This document shows positions 43,511 through 53,365 of a stretch of 64,000 bases of DNA, in pieces. The notes under the pieces are model-generated. The model made no database searches, was not told the origin of the DNA, and worked only from the letters and a program-made list of their open reading frames with translations. Source of the DNA: Fibrobacterota bacterium (GTDB lineage Bacteria > Fibrobacterota > Chitinivibrionia > Chitinivibrionales > Chitinispirillaceae); contig JAEWVR010000004.1 of assembly GCA_023459055.1 (NCBI GenBank), positions 62,001 to 126,000 on the forward strand. Direction: 5' to 3'. A program made the translations under genes and the position numbers. How positions within the stretch are numbered: position 1 is the stretch's first letter; each line of letters starts with the position of its first letter.

Positions 43511-44209
43511 TCACATCCTCAACGTTGGATTTAAAGTAACATTCAGATCAACCCTGTTAGCATTGAATCCCGCACTCAATTTCCCAAATGGAGCAGCAAG
43601 TTTGACTGCACGCAATGCCAGATTATCAAGAGTCCGATCTCCACTTGATTTAGATATCACCGGCTCTGAAATTGTTCCATCAACAAATATCGTAAATGCA
43701 ACTACAACCTTAATATTCTTATTTTCACTGGGAGGATTCCAGTATTTTTGTATTTTATTTTGGACATTTGTTAAGTACCATGGATACTTGAATTCACCGA
43801 TTGCGGCAACAACCGCCGGAGCAGGTATTTCATCAAGTAAATTTGCCAATTCATCCAGTGCTTCATCATTCTGTGCAGCGTCATCTTTTGATGGTTTTTT
43901 ATCGGTTTTCTTATTAATATCTGTTGGCCCGGGAACTTTTGACTTTTCAGGAGTATCTTTCGAAACCTTCTGCTTTGGAGAATCTTTAGGAACCTTTACT
44001 TTTTTTGGCGAATTTGGCTGTACCGGCAGCTGAACAAGTTGAAACGTATTTGGACGTTCAAACTTTTTTGGTTTCCAAAACAGATACCCCAAAAATGGCA
44101 ACCCTACAAGTAAAACAGCATGGAAAAGTACCGAAATAATTATCACAAGTCCAATGGGTATACCTTTGGAAATATCCTTATTAATGTAAGGTGCTGCCGG
44201 ATACGACAT
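43511..44209 (-). CDS. tolA: TolA/TonB-like energy transducer
   Basis: 232 residues: one membrane helix (IGLVIIISVLFHAVLLVGLP, about 17-40), a Lys/Pro-rich linker (VKVPKDSPKQKVSKDTPEKS and on, about 60-110) and a C-terminal TonB_C domain (about 140-232: VAFTIFVDGTISEPVISKSS, LDNLALRAVKLAAPF). The linker is shorter than in E. coli TolA. It transmits proton-motive force from TolQR to TolB-Pal. The stop and start overlap with tolR by one base (44209). Overall place in the cluster supports TolA rather than TonB. Confidence 0.88.
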   Translation of the reverse strand: MSYPAAPYINKDISKGIPIGLVIIISVLFHAVLLVGLPFLGYLFWKPKKFERPNTFQLVQLPVQPNSPKKVKVPKDSPKQKVSKDTPEKSKVPGPTDINKKTDKKPSKDDAAQNDEALDELANLLDEIPAPAVVAAIGEFKYPWYLTNVQNKIQKYWNPPSENKNIKVVVAFTIFVDGTISEPVISKSSGDRTLDNLALRAVKLAAPFGKLSAGFNANRVDLNVTLNPTLRM

Positions 44210-44628
44210 TAAAATCCACCTGCCTGATCAAGCGGCTGAGTCAGAAATCCCAGTTTTACCACCCCAGCCTTCTGGATATCAGAAATTACCCTTATGACAA
44301 GTCCGTATGGCACCTTTTTGTCTGCATTAACAAACACAGGCACCTCAACGCGACCCGAAAACGTTTCCTTGAACTCTCTCCTGAAATCGACCATCGAAAC
44401 CTTATTCTGATCAATATAAATTTCATTCCGCCCATTAATTGAAACCTGTATTGATTGATTTGATTCGACATTATCACTGTCAGCTTTTGGTAAATCTACC
44501 TGTACCCCTTGAGTCATCATTGGTGCCGTAATCATAAAAATAATCAGTAGCACAAACACAACATCTATAAGATTTGTCAGGTTCAGATCACTTATTATTT
44601 GTCTGCGTCTTGCATGGCGTTTTTTCAT
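44209..44628 (-). CDS. tolR: TolR/ExbD family protein
   Basis: 139 residues with the single N-terminal membrane helix that carries the essential Asp: LTNLIDVVFVLLIIFMITAP. The remainder is the periplasmic ExbD-type domain (QVDLPKADSDN, PVFVNADKKVPYGLVIRVIS). With TolQ it forms the proton-driven motor of the Tol system. It overlaps tolA by one base. Confidence 0.93.
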   Translation of the reverse strand: MKKRHARRRQIISDLNLTNLIDVVFVLLIIFMITAPMMTQGVQVDLPKADSDNVESNQSIQVSINGRNEIYIDQNKVSMVDFRREFKETFSGRVEVPVFVNADKKVPYGLVIRVISDIQKAGVVKLGFLTQPLDQAGGF

Positions 44629-44637
44629 ACTATACCT

Positions 44638-45420
44638 CTATTGAAAACGCGGCTGTTGAGGAGGTATCTGCTGAAACTGCTGCATCTGAGGTTGCAAACG
44701 TGGTGCAGTGTGTGCTTCTGTATAGAAATTATTGAATGTTTCTCTCTTGATTCTTACGAAAAGGATATCTTTAAACTCCTCCATGTCATTTTCAATACGC
44801 TCAATTTTATGATTGAAATAATTATAGAAGTAAAGAGCTGGAATTGCAACTGCCAAACCCATAATCGTCGTAATAAGCGCCTCTGCGATGCCTGGAGCCA
44901 CAACAGGAAGACTTGCAGATCCCTGATTACCGATTGCAAAAAATGCATTCATGATTCCCCAGACCGTACCAAGAAGACCAAGAAACGGCGCAATACTACT
45001 CATCATTGCAAGAAAAAACACCCCTTTATCAAATGATTTCACCAAACCAAGAAATGCACTTTCAAGATGCTCTGATACCATGGCAAACTGACTCTGAAGG
45101 AAAAAATTATGATCCTTGACAGACTGCATACGTGCATCCTCGAAGATTCTTTTATATTCAACACATCCATTTTTGCCAAGCTGTCCTAACGGAGCATTTA
45201 TTAGCTTTGTGTCAATTTTATCAATTTCAGAAACAGTTGACAAAGTATCATATTTATCTTTAAACAGCTTATTATTCCTGCCAATACTACTTAACACTGC
45301 AAGTCTGTTAAATATGATTGCCCAACTTACAAATGAAAAAAACAGAAGCATCAGGTTGATGCTTCGTGCAACCCACCCTGCCCGCAGAATCATATCCACT
45401 ACTGGAATATCCATGTACAA
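44638..45420 (-). CDS. tolQ: TolQ/ExbB family proton channel
   Basis: 260 residues with three membrane helices: near 18-38 (SINLMLLFFSFVSWAIIFN), near 135-160 (AMMSSIAPFLGLLGTVWGIM) and near 168-195 (ALITTIMGLAVAIPALYFYN). The conserved Thr/Gly residues of the channel (LLGTVWGI, TTIMGLAVAIPA) are present. The last 25 residues are Gln/Pro-rich, not usual for the family. First gene of the tol cluster. Confidence 0.93.
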   Translation of the reverse strand: MYMDIPVVDMILRAGWVARSINLMLLFFSFVSWAIIFNRLAVLSSIGRNNKLFKDKYDTLSTVSEIDKIDTKLINAPLGQLGKNGCVEYKRIFEDARMQSVKDHNFFLQSQFAMVSEHLESAFLGLVKSFDKGVFFLAMMSSIAPFLGLLGTVWGIMNAFFAIGNQGSASLPVVAPGIAEALITTIMGLAVAIPALYFYNYFNHKIERIENDMEEFKDILFVRIKRETFNNFYTEAHTAPRLQPQMQQFQQIPPQQPRFQ

Positions 45421-45488
45421 CTCCTTTTGGTATCATAACAATTGAACAATATACAGTATCAAAATCTACTTAATTATATGGGTATAAG

Positions 45489-46811
45489 TCAAACAATCAG
45501 TGCATCTTTCCACTGGTTAAACGCATCTGTAGCACGTTTACACAAAAGTTCCTTTTTTTCCTTTTTTCCAATTTTTTTTCTGCCCTGAAGATCCAGCGGT
45601 GGAAAGAGACCAAAATGCACGTTGCTTGGCGTAAATGGTTTTTCCGGAGAGTGTGTTACGTGGTTCAAAAGCGCCCCCAGTGCAGATGCCGGAGGTGGTA
45701 AAGATAGTGTTTTATTTTCAAGGCGGTTGTTAACAAACAGTGCTGCGAGATGCCCTGTGGCTATACTCTCTGTATATCCTTCATTACCACAAAGCTGTCC
45801 GGCAATAAAAAGTGATGGCCGTTTCCTGAAAGAAAGGTCATCAGCAAGCAGTGATGGAGAATCGATATAGGTATTACGATGAATACTTCCGTAACGCAGA
45901 AATTCAGCATTCTCAAGCCCGGGAATCATTCTAAAAATCCGTTTCTGCTCCGGTATTGTCAAACGGGTCTGAAATCCGACCATATTGAAACTCTCACCAC
46001 CAAGAGTTTCTTTTCTTAATTGACAAATAGCGTAAGGCCACCGCCCCGTACGCGGATCATCAATACCAACAGGCCTTAGTGGTCCAAAAGCGAGCGATTG
46101 ATATCCCCGGGATGCAATCTCTTCAACAGGCAAACAGGCCTCAAAAAACTTTTCATTTTCAAACTGCCTGGCGACGACCTTATCTGCTTCTGTCAATGCA
46201 TCAAAAAACTTCTTATAGTCATCTTCATTAAACGGACAGTTCAGATAATCACCCTCACCATCCTCCCAGCGTGATGCAAAGAAGGCGATAGAATAATTGA
46301 TAGAATCTGCTGCAATAATAGGCGCTATTGCATCATAGAAATTTAGTGATGTCGCACTGAATTCCTTTGTCAGAAAAGCACAAAGCCCCGCGGATGCAAG
46401 CGGGCCAGCTGCGATAATGCAATAATCAAACCCATCAGGGATATCAATGCATTCTTTACGAACAAACGAAATGCCTGGTTCACGAACAATAGCATCATTG
46501 ACACACGCTGCAAACTTTTCCCTGTCAACAGCAAGCGCAGCCCCTGCAGGTACCGCATTTTGACGCGCAATTGACAACAAAGTACTACCGAGTAGTGTAA
46601 GTTCAGCCTTAAGCTGACCATGTCCCGAAGGAACTTCCTGCGATTTAAAAGAATTGGAACATACTAATTCTGCAGGCATATCTGATGTATGCGCGGGAGT
46701 CATTTTATGCGGACGAGCCTCAAACAGCGTTACCCGTACACCCTTGCGGGCAAGCACAAGTGCAGCTTCACTCCCCGCAAGACCGGCCCCGATTATTGCA
46801 ACTTTTTTCAT
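45489..46811 (-). CDS. trmFO: tRNA m5U54 methyltransferase TrmFO (folate/FAD type)
   Basis: 440 residues from the ATG at 46809-46811; a TTG two codons upstream is also in frame. N-terminal FAD-binding GAGLAGSEAALVLARKGV and GIDDPRTG, VGFQTRLTIPEQKRIFRMIP, QLCGNEGYTESIATGHLAAL are hallmarks of TrmFO (formerly Gid). It uses methylene-tetrahydrofolate to make ribothymidine at position 54. It lies 15 bases downstream of topA, the common topA-trmFO pairing seen in Gram-positive bacteria and others. Confidence 0.95.
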   Translation of the reverse strand: MKKVAIIGAGLAGSEAALVLARKGVRVTLFEARPHKMTPAHTSDMPAELVCSNSFKSQEVPSGHGQLKAELTLLGSTLLSIARQNAVPAGAALAVDREKFAACVNDAIVREPGISFVRKECIDIPDGFDYCIIAAGPLASAGLCAFLTKEFSATSLNFYDAIAPIIAADSINYSIAFFASRWEDGEGDYLNCPFNEDDYKKFFDALTEADKVVARQFENEKFFEACLPVEEIASRGYQSLAFGPLRPVGIDDPRTGRWPYAICQLRKETLGGESFNMVGFQTRLTIPEQKRIFRMIPGLENAEFLRYGSIHRNTYIDSPSLLADDLSFRKRPSLFIAGQLCGNEGYTESIATGHLAALFVNNRLENKTLSLPPPASALGALLNHVTHSPEKPFTPSNVHFGLFPPLDLQGRKKIGKKEKKELLCKRATDAFNQWKDALIV

Positions 46812-46826
46812 TGACAACTAATACTT

Positions 46827-49118
46827 TTACCCTTCAAGATCCCCGCTTATTTCAGTATCAACAACCTGAGTTTGTCCGGGAAGCATCTGTTCATCTTTAC
46901 ATGACAGACATCTCAGATAACTACCCTTGCGTTTTGTATCTTTCTGAACAAGCATTGGATAGCCACATTTAGAACATTTCTGATCAATAGGTTTATCCCA
47001 CGTTGCGAAATTGCACTGGGGATACGCGTTACACCCGTAGAAAATCTTGCCGCGACGTGTTTTCCGTTCAACAAGCTGCCCCTTACAGCCATCCTGCGGA
47101 CAGTTGACACCGGTAGAAAGCGACTTTGTGCTTTTACATTCAGGAAATTTTGAACATCCAAGAAACCGGTTTCCATTGATAGTAAGAATAACCATCGGAG
47201 CACCACACTTGTCACATTTTTCCTCAGTCTGAATGGCTTCAACCTTTTCCAGCGGTTCTGTGTATTTACACCCCGGGAACCCTTGACATGCAAGGAATTT
47301 ACCATTGCGACTCCATTTGATCACAAGATTATGCTCTCCACACTCCGGACATTTCCGGTCAGTAACTTCCTGATTTTGCGCGCGAAGATCTTTGATACTC
47401 TGCTTTACTCCTGCAAGACGGGCTGAAAAAGGAATATAAAATTCTTTCAGCACCTCAACCCAGTCTCTGTCACCAAGTTCAATTTTATCAAGTGATGTTT
47501 CCATGTCTGCCGTAAAACCGACATCGAATACATCGGGGAACTCACGAACAAGAATATTTTTAACCATAAACCCGACTTCCGAGGGCACAAACCTGCGACT
47601 TTCGAGTTCAACATATTTGCGTCTTTTCAAGGTATCAATAATCTGTGCATACGTACTTGGACGCCCTATTCCTTTATCTTCAAGTTCTCTAACAAGTGAT
47701 GCTTCTGTGTAGCGGGGCGGAGGCTGAGTAAAATGCTGTTTCTCGTTTAGCGATTTTAATCCAACTGGTTTCTTTGCCTGAACATCCGGCAGACGTTCAT
47801 TATCTTTATCACCATCAGCAGACGACTCATCGGTGCTTTCATCATAGAGTGCCAGAAAGCCATCAAACTTGATAATTGATCCCGTTGCACGGAAAATGCA
47901 CCCGTCACCATCAATGTCTACACGGGTAGAATCGCTTATCGCATTCTCCATTTGTGATGCAAGAAAGCGCTTCCAGATAAGATCGTAAAGTTTGTGCTGA
48001 TCCTTAGTCAGGTAATCCTTAACTTTATCGGGAGAAAAATCGGTATTTACCTGTGATGGCCGGATTGCTTCGTGGGCATCCTGCGCATTTTTATTTTTCC
48101 CGTAGGTACGGGAAGCTTTTGGCAGATGTTTCGGAGTAAAAAGTGCCTCAATCACGGTCCGCGCATCACGCAATGCCTCATCTGCAATACGGGTTGAGTC
48201 TGTTCTCATATAAGTTATAAGACCCAACGAACCAAGCTCACCAAGTTCGAGACCCTCATACAGTTGCTGTGCGATCATCATTGTTTTGGCAGCACTAAAA
48301 CCAAGTTTTCTCGCGGCCTCCTGCTGAAGTGTACTCGTAATGAATGGCGGATATGGTTTGCGCTCTTTTTCGGTACGGGTAACTTCCTTAATTATAAAGT
48401 TTTTCGACTTAAGACGATCAATCAATGCTTTTGCACTCTGTCCATCAGGAATAAGTGGCTTTTCGGCATCACCCTTGCGACCATCAATTGAAAGCAGCTT
48501 TGCAGAAAATGAAGCATTATCATAGTTAAAAAGACCAGTTAAGGACCAGAACTCGCGCTGAACAAATGCCTTAATCTCCTCTTCGCGTTCGCAGATCAAC
48601 CTTAATGCAACCGACTGAACACGACCGGCACTCAAACCGCGAAAGACAGTTCTCCATAATATCGGGGATACCTGATATCCAACAATCCGATCGAGTATCC
48701 GGCGAGCCTGTTGAGCATTCACCTTTTTTTCATCTATCTCTTTAGGATTATCAATTGCAGCTAAAACAGCCTTTTTAGTGATTTCATTGAACATCACACG
48801 TTTGATCGGCACGTTTTCAGTTCGTATTGCTTTTGCAACATGCCATGCAATCGCTTCACCTTCGCGGTCAGGGTCGGGGGCAAGAAATATATCATCAGCT
48901 TTTTTAGCCTCTTCTATCAAAGACTTCAGTATCCGGCGCTTGCCCTTGGATGTAGTATATTTTGGCTCGAAATTCTGTTCGATATCAACACCAAGTTCCT
49001 TCTCTGGCAGATCAATAATGTGGCCCATAGTCGCACGGATCGCAAAATCCTTACCGAGATATTTTGAAATTGTCTTGCACTTAGCAGGCGACTCAACAAT
49101 TACCAGATGCTTGGCCAT
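46827..49118 (-). CDS. topA: DNA topoisomerase I
   Basis: 763 residues. TOPRIM domain (LVIVESPAKCKTISKYLGKD, PDPDREGEAIAWHV with the DxD metal site), the strand-cutting Tyr in GLITYMRTDSTRIAD, and four C-terminal zinc ribbons (CPECGEHNLVIKWS, CDKCGAPMVILTING, CPQDGCKGQLVERK, CSKCGYPMLVQKDT). It relaxes negative supercoils. Co-transcribed with trmFO. No anomalies seen. Confidence 0.96.
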   Translation of the reverse strand: MAKHLVIVESPAKCKTISKYLGKDFAIRATMGHIIDLPEKELGVDIEQNFEPKYTTSKGKRRILKSLIEEAKKADDIFLAPDPDREGEAIAWHVAKAIRTENVPIKRVMFNEITKKAVLAAIDNPKEIDEKKVNAQQARRILDRIVGYQVSPILWRTVFRGLSAGRVQSVALRLICEREEEIKAFVQREFWSLTGLFNYDNASFSAKLLSIDGRKGDAEKPLIPDGQSAKALIDRLKSKNFIIKEVTRTEKERKPYPPFITSTLQQEAARKLGFSAAKTMMIAQQLYEGLELGELGSLGLITYMRTDSTRIADEALRDARTVIEALFTPKHLPKASRTYGKNKNAQDAHEAIRPSQVNTDFSPDKVKDYLTKDQHKLYDLIWKRFLASQMENAISDSTRVDIDGDGCIFRATGSIIKFDGFLALYDESTDESSADGDKDNERLPDVQAKKPVGLKSLNEKQHFTQPPPRYTEASLVRELEDKGIGRPSTYAQIIDTLKRRKYVELESRRFVPSEVGFMVKNILVREFPDVFDVGFTADMETSLDKIELGDRDWVEVLKEFYIPFSARLAGVKQSIKDLRAQNQEVTDRKCPECGEHNLVIKWSRNGKFLACQGFPGCKYTEPLEKVEAIQTEEKCDKCGAPMVILTINGNRFLGCSKFPECKSTKSLSTGVNCPQDGCKGQLVERKTRRGKIFYGCNAYPQCNFATWDKPIDQKCSKCGYPMLVQKDTKRKGSYLRCLSCKDEQMLPGQTQVVDTEISGDLEG

Positions 49119-49506
49119 ATTTGCAGTTTACCTTTTTTTAAAAAAATGCTTACTAAAATCTTATTCATTAAAAATCAATAAATTACGAGAATTACATTTA
49201 AATCCTATGTAACTTCATATATACCTATACTATAGGAAAAGAACGTCAGTTTCAATACTAAATATCCGCGGACTTCTCCATAATGGTTCTACAATATGGT
49301 TAATTGCCCCAAGTGAAAGCAAAATTTTTGTTCAAAAAAATGGCAACCGGTGATTTAATCAGGGTATAACACTAGATTTCAAAATCATTGTAATTTTGAT
49401 TAACCGTCACAGCTCTATCTGTAGAGAACAGATAGAACGAACCAGAAGCAACTGGATGAGTAAGATGATACACTGTAAGGTTATTATTCGTTTGTTCGAC
49501 AAACAT
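49119..49506. other. 388-base region upstream of topA with a perfect stem-loop
   Basis: Contains TCTATCTGT (49414-49422) paired with ACAGATAGA (49428-49436) around a 5-base loop, without a T-run. It lies about 70 bases after the stop of the fibro-slime gene, on the minus strand, and 296 bases before topA. It may be a transcript end or an operator. No gene supported. Confidence 0.4.
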
Positions 49507-52500
49507 TCACATTCTTTTTACAGCGATTTTCTTTTTCTCAGCAACAATTTTCCCGTTGGATTCATTTCGCACAGAAACATAAACAACGTAAGTACCCGCC
49601 CCTACTATTCTTCCATTTAAATTACGTCCGTTCCAAACACATTTTAATTCATCAGTAATCGTTTTTTCATCTCTGAAAACACAATTTCCAAAGCCATCAA
49701 CAATAGTAATAGAAATTGTCAATCGGACTTCAATTTTAGTTTTTGCTCCTGAATTGACAATAATTTTGACATTCTCTTTTTCCGGATTAAATGGTGATGG
49801 ACCAGCTTTAATGGTTATATTAATCGGTGGAGAAACAACAGTCAGAACAACACGCCGATTAAGCGGATTGTCCTGCTGATTCTGATAGATATCTATAATT
49901 TTTCCATCAACATTGATAAATACTGAGTCACCCGCCTGTGGATACCCATTACCCTCAACAGATGTTACAACAAACGTACATGTGTTTGCGTTTTTTCCCG
50001 TCTGTTGCAGCAATAACCGGTATGAATCGTTCCCATCTGCAGCAATAAACAGGAACGGTTCATTAAAAGCAGGATCGATGCTGTTTTCAGAAAACGTTAT
50101 TTCAAGTGTATCCTTATTTTTACCGGACAAATCATCCCAGTGACCTTCTGTAAACTTTGCATTGATCAATACCGGTGCCGCTTTGTCCGTAACTGGTGTT
50201 GTTATCAGAATATCCGGAAACAATGAATGATAAAGAGTCAAATCAAGCACGCCGGATGTTACCCCATCACCTATTGACAAACCGTTAACAGCACTGCGTA
50301 TATCAAGTAACAATCGTAATGAGTCACCCGAAGAATACTTAAATTTATCAGCTCTCAACAATGCGGATTTTTTCTTTGAAAAAGTAAAGTCTGCAGTCAA
50401 TAGTTTACTGTCAACTTTTTTGTTGAATACGATCTCAATTTCGTCAATGGCGCCATCAGCGTTTCTATCGTAGTACCATGCCCCACTCACAATTGGCGCT
50501 TTCTCTCTGATTGTTAAAACTACAGGTTTATTATGCTTGTGAGTCCTGTTTCCGTAAAGATCTCTCACAGGACCATCAGAACTGAGTTTAAGGCTATCAT
50601 TGGTCTTAATTGTGATTCCGTCACTATTATCTACTATCACCTTGTAAAGGTCACCCATAAATACGGAACTAACAACATTCAAAGTATATTGATTGTTGTT
50701 TCCAATTAAAACCAGTGATTTTCCAACAAGACTGTTATCAGCAATGTTTTCAGATAAAGTAATAAGGAGTGTATCGAAATTACCCTCTATTTTTTCCAGC
50801 AACAGAGCACTCTGCAATAACGGTCCAATACTATCATTGATTTTAAATGATGTAAGCATGGTAGCATTTTCATATGTTGTATCTGTTGAATAGCAGAGTC
50901 CAAGATTATTACTACCGGTAAATGTTGTTGCAGCATCAGGAAATGATGTGTCAAGCAAAACTGTCAGGTGACGATTATTTGAAGCATCGGGTTTTATTGA
51001 TGCACCTGAAAAGTTTTTACGTGGAAATAATACCGGCCAGGAAACAAGGATCGAATCGGGTATTTTATCGATAGTATCCTGAAAAAATATTTCAAGCCGT
51101 TCTGCCCGTCCAAGACCGGAATCATCGAAGACAGCTGCATTGACAACAGGATTTTCCATTCGAACCGGTTTTGGCGGTTTTGTAACTGTAAAGAGTATCT
51201 GGCTTGATTGTGATGGATTCTTTGTTGAAACATAACGAATTGTGTAATCACCCGGCAACAGCCCGCTCATTTTGCTCTCGTTAATAATTACCTGTGAAAA
51301 GTCCTGCGAAATTGTGATACCTCCATATTTCTCTCCCGCGGAAAGTGTATCTGGCACCGTTACAGACGGACCTGTAAGAATAAATTCAACGGTGGCTTTA
51401 GTGGTATCCATTACAATATCAGAACCACCACAGGAAAGATTTCCCTGAGTAAGCTTCTCAAACATGTCATACTGTATAGATCCATCACCTTGTTTTGTTG
51501 AAACCGCAAACAAATTGCTGCTGGTACGCAAATTAATCGATGTCACCATTCTGAAATTGGAACCACAGCAACGGCGCTCTGCAAAAAACAGTTTGAATGG
51601 ATATGTTGCGCCTTCTGTCAACCCTAACGTATCAAGTTTTACATAACCAGAGATCGGATTATGTATTCCACCGATATCAACTACAAGCTTATTATTTATG
51701 AATACCCAAACATCATCGTCACCCCGGAAATAAAACGTCTGTCCCTTGACATATTCGAATTCACATCCAAGTTCCATCGTGAAATGATAATTGTGTGGTG
51801 ATGCTTCCCAGTTGGGATTCGGAATAGTCTGTGCGTTGTCAAGAAATTTGAAATCATCCAGCGGAAAGAAAGCATTGGTATCAAACTCATACATTCCTTC
51901 AGGATTCTTTTGCAATTCAAGATTATAGCAATACTCATTTGTGTAGCCATTGTCAAATTTTACAGGCGTAAACCATTCCTCAATTGTTGCAGTTGTTGAA
52001 TCGGGATTGGTTACAGGAATTCCAGTACTTCCCAAAGTGTTTTGAACCATACCACGTCTAAGACCTGTTACATCAACACCAAAATCTTTATGTGTTCCAA
52101 TATCGAGCAGCCTGCTTGCAAGTGTTATCGGTGTGCAATCACCGGTTTTTCCCGGAAATTTCGCATGTACTGAAACCGGCCCTTCAGGATATGGTGTCGC
52201 AAGCAGCCAAACCGTATCTGATGACGTAAATGCACCATTCAAATCGATGTAATTTGTATCACCGAGCCCGGTTAACCCGTAAAAAGTTGTATCAAGTGAA
52301 TTGACAAAGCGAAGTACCGGTGCAGAAACTGTGTCGTAGTGGTAATAGCTGAACCACCCGCAGAAACTCTTTATGCTGCTTATTTGTATTAATCCGCTTG
52401 AGTTTTGAAGCGATACTCTTGGGGCCCCAAGCTCCCAAGGATTGAAAAAATTGACAACTTTACATTTAGGAGGTTCATATTCAATCCGGGGATACTCTGT

Positions 52501-52905
52501 GATTTCATCAACATAAATCCAGATTTCCTTCTTTGATGGATCCAGTCGGATGATATCCCTGAAATTCAACTGCCGTACACCAGTCCCGGGATATTTCACA
52601 GAAGAATCGTAAGCATTAGACATTGTTGGTATATAACTTACCAGCTCAAATCGTTCATTTGAACTGCTATCAACATCAGAAAAGGTATAGGTGAACCAGC
52701 CACCGGTCTCTCTTGACATCGCAGCACCAGGATAATAATTGGTTACACCGGACAAAATCCACAACCCGGCATTTAACCTGGACGAATCTGATGCCCACGG
52801 ATGCATTATGTGTACAGTCAGAGCACTGTGTACAGAGAGGTTAAACATAAATAGTGTGATGCAAGCAAGCCATATCCGAGTGATGTATCTATTTCCAGTT
52901 TGCAT
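49507..52905 (-). CDS. large secreted fibro-slime domain protein with FlgD-like C-terminal domain
   Basis: 1132 residues from the ATG at 52903-52905, where the signal peptide begins (IWLACITLFMFNLSVHSA); a longer frame adds 29 residues with no signal. Residues about 290-480 form the fibro-slime/PA14-like domain with the key FYFRGDDDVWVFINNKLVVD and IGGIHNPISGYVKLDTLGLT and a FFAERRCCGSNFRM closing stretch, a type mostly reported from Fibrobacter and slime moulds and tied to adhesion. A long set of Ig-like domains follows (DxxGPLLQSALLLE, GSVRDLYGN forms), and the end is FlgD-Ig-like (VKIIVNSGAKTKIEVRLTIS, VWNGRNLNGRIVGAGTYVVY), which acts as a sorting domain in type IX cargo. Likely a cellulose adhesion protein. 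Confidence 0.85.
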   Translation of the reverse strand: MQTGNRYITRIWLACITLFMFNLSVHSALTVHIMHPWASDSSRLNAGLWILSGVTNYYPGAAMSRETGGWFTYTFSDVDSSSNERFELVSYIPTMSNAYDSSVKYPGTGVRQLNFRDIIRLDPSKKEIWIYVDEITEYPRIEYEPPKCKVVNFFNPWELGAPRVSLQNSSGLIQISSIKSFCGWFSYYHYDTVSAPVLRFVNSLDTTFYGLTGLGDTNYIDLNGAFTSSDTVWLLATPYPEGPVSVHAKFPGKTGDCTPITLASRLLDIGTHKDFGVDVTGLRRGMVQNTLGSTGIPVTNPDSTTATIEEWFTPVKFDNGYTNEYCYNLELQKNPEGMYEFDTNAFFPLDDFKFLDNAQTIPNPNWEASPHNYHFTMELGCEFEYVKGQTFYFRGDDDVWVFINNKLVVDIGGIHNPISGYVKLDTLGLTEGATYPFKLFFAERRCCGSNFRMVTSINLRTSSNLFAVSTKQGDGSIQYDMFEKLTQGNLSCGGSDIVMDTTKATVEFILTGPSVTVPDTLSAGEKYGGITISQDFSQVIINESKMSGLLPGDYTIRYVSTKNPSQSSQILFTVTKPPKPVRMENPVVNAAVFDDSGLGRAERLEIFFQDTIDKIPDSILVSWPVLFPRKNFSGASIKPDASNNRHLTVLLDTSFPDAATTFTGSNNLGLCYSTDTTYENATMLTSFKINDSIGPLLQSALLLEKIEGNFDTLLITLSENIADNSLVGKSLVLIGNNNQYTLNVVSSVFMGDLYKVIVDNSDGITIKTNDSLKLSSDGPVRDLYGNRTHKHNKPVVLTIREKAPIVSGAWYYDRNADGAIDEIEIVFNKKVDSKLLTADFTFSKKKSALLRADKFKYSSGDSLRLLLDIRSAVNGLSIGDGVTSGVLDLTLYHSLFPDILITTPVTDKAAPVLINAKFTEGHWDDLSGKNKDTLEITFSENSIDPAFNEPFLFIAADGNDSYRLLLQQTGKNANTCTFVVTSVEGNGYPQAGDSVFINVDGKIIDIYQNQQDNPLNRRVVLTVVSPPINITIKAGPSPFNPEKENVKIIVNSGAKTKIEVRLTISITIVDGFGNCVFRDEKTITDELKCVWNGRNLNGRIVGAGTYVVYVSVRNESNGKIVAEKKKIAVKRM

Positions 52906-53365
52906 AACTTCTGTAAGCGTCCTCTTTTGATGTGTAAAAATATGCAAAAAAACAATGTACCCATTTAGCATAATATATCGAATTTTTAACAAAAAAGTGA
53001 GCCCAAAGAAAAAATGATTAGTCTGTTAACACAAATAGACTCATTTTAATACTAAGGTATTCCCCTTTTTAAGTGTTCAGCGAACACCATGCAGGAAACA
53101 TTCGGACAGATTGTTTGTAATCGTATACATTTTACCAAAAACATCATAACTGCATATCATTGATATTACTATAATTAAAATAAACAAAAGGATTAATGTT
53201 ACCATTTTTTTTCAGGTGGAAAGGATAATCTGTTTAGTACTAAATTATTTTGAGTGTTTTAAAAAATTAAGTATTAAAAATCTTGCGAACATTACCTGAT
53301 TGTAAAAAAAAGGGACGCACGATAAATTGCATCCCCAATTGCATATTGTCTTGTGAAAAAACTCA
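52906..53365. other. 460-base region upstream of the fibro-slime gene
   Basis: Holds a dyad GTGTTC-agc-GAACAC (53073-53087) about 170 bases upstream of the fibro-slime start, suggestive of an operator. The rest is AT-rich with no supported gene. Confidence 0.4.
53073..53087. promoter_or_regulatory. dyad operator candidate
   Basis: GTGTTCAGCGAACAC is a perfect inverted repeat of 6-base arms with a 3-base centre. It is about 170 bases upstream of the fibro-slime gene on the minus strand, and downstream of the orphan receiver gene. The binding protein is unknown. Confidence 0.4.

Noticed and set aside
45725..45745. GTTGTTAACAA inside trmFO resembling the Fur-FeoA palindrome
   Set aside because: Only the central 10 bases match and it is within coding sequence, so chance is likely.
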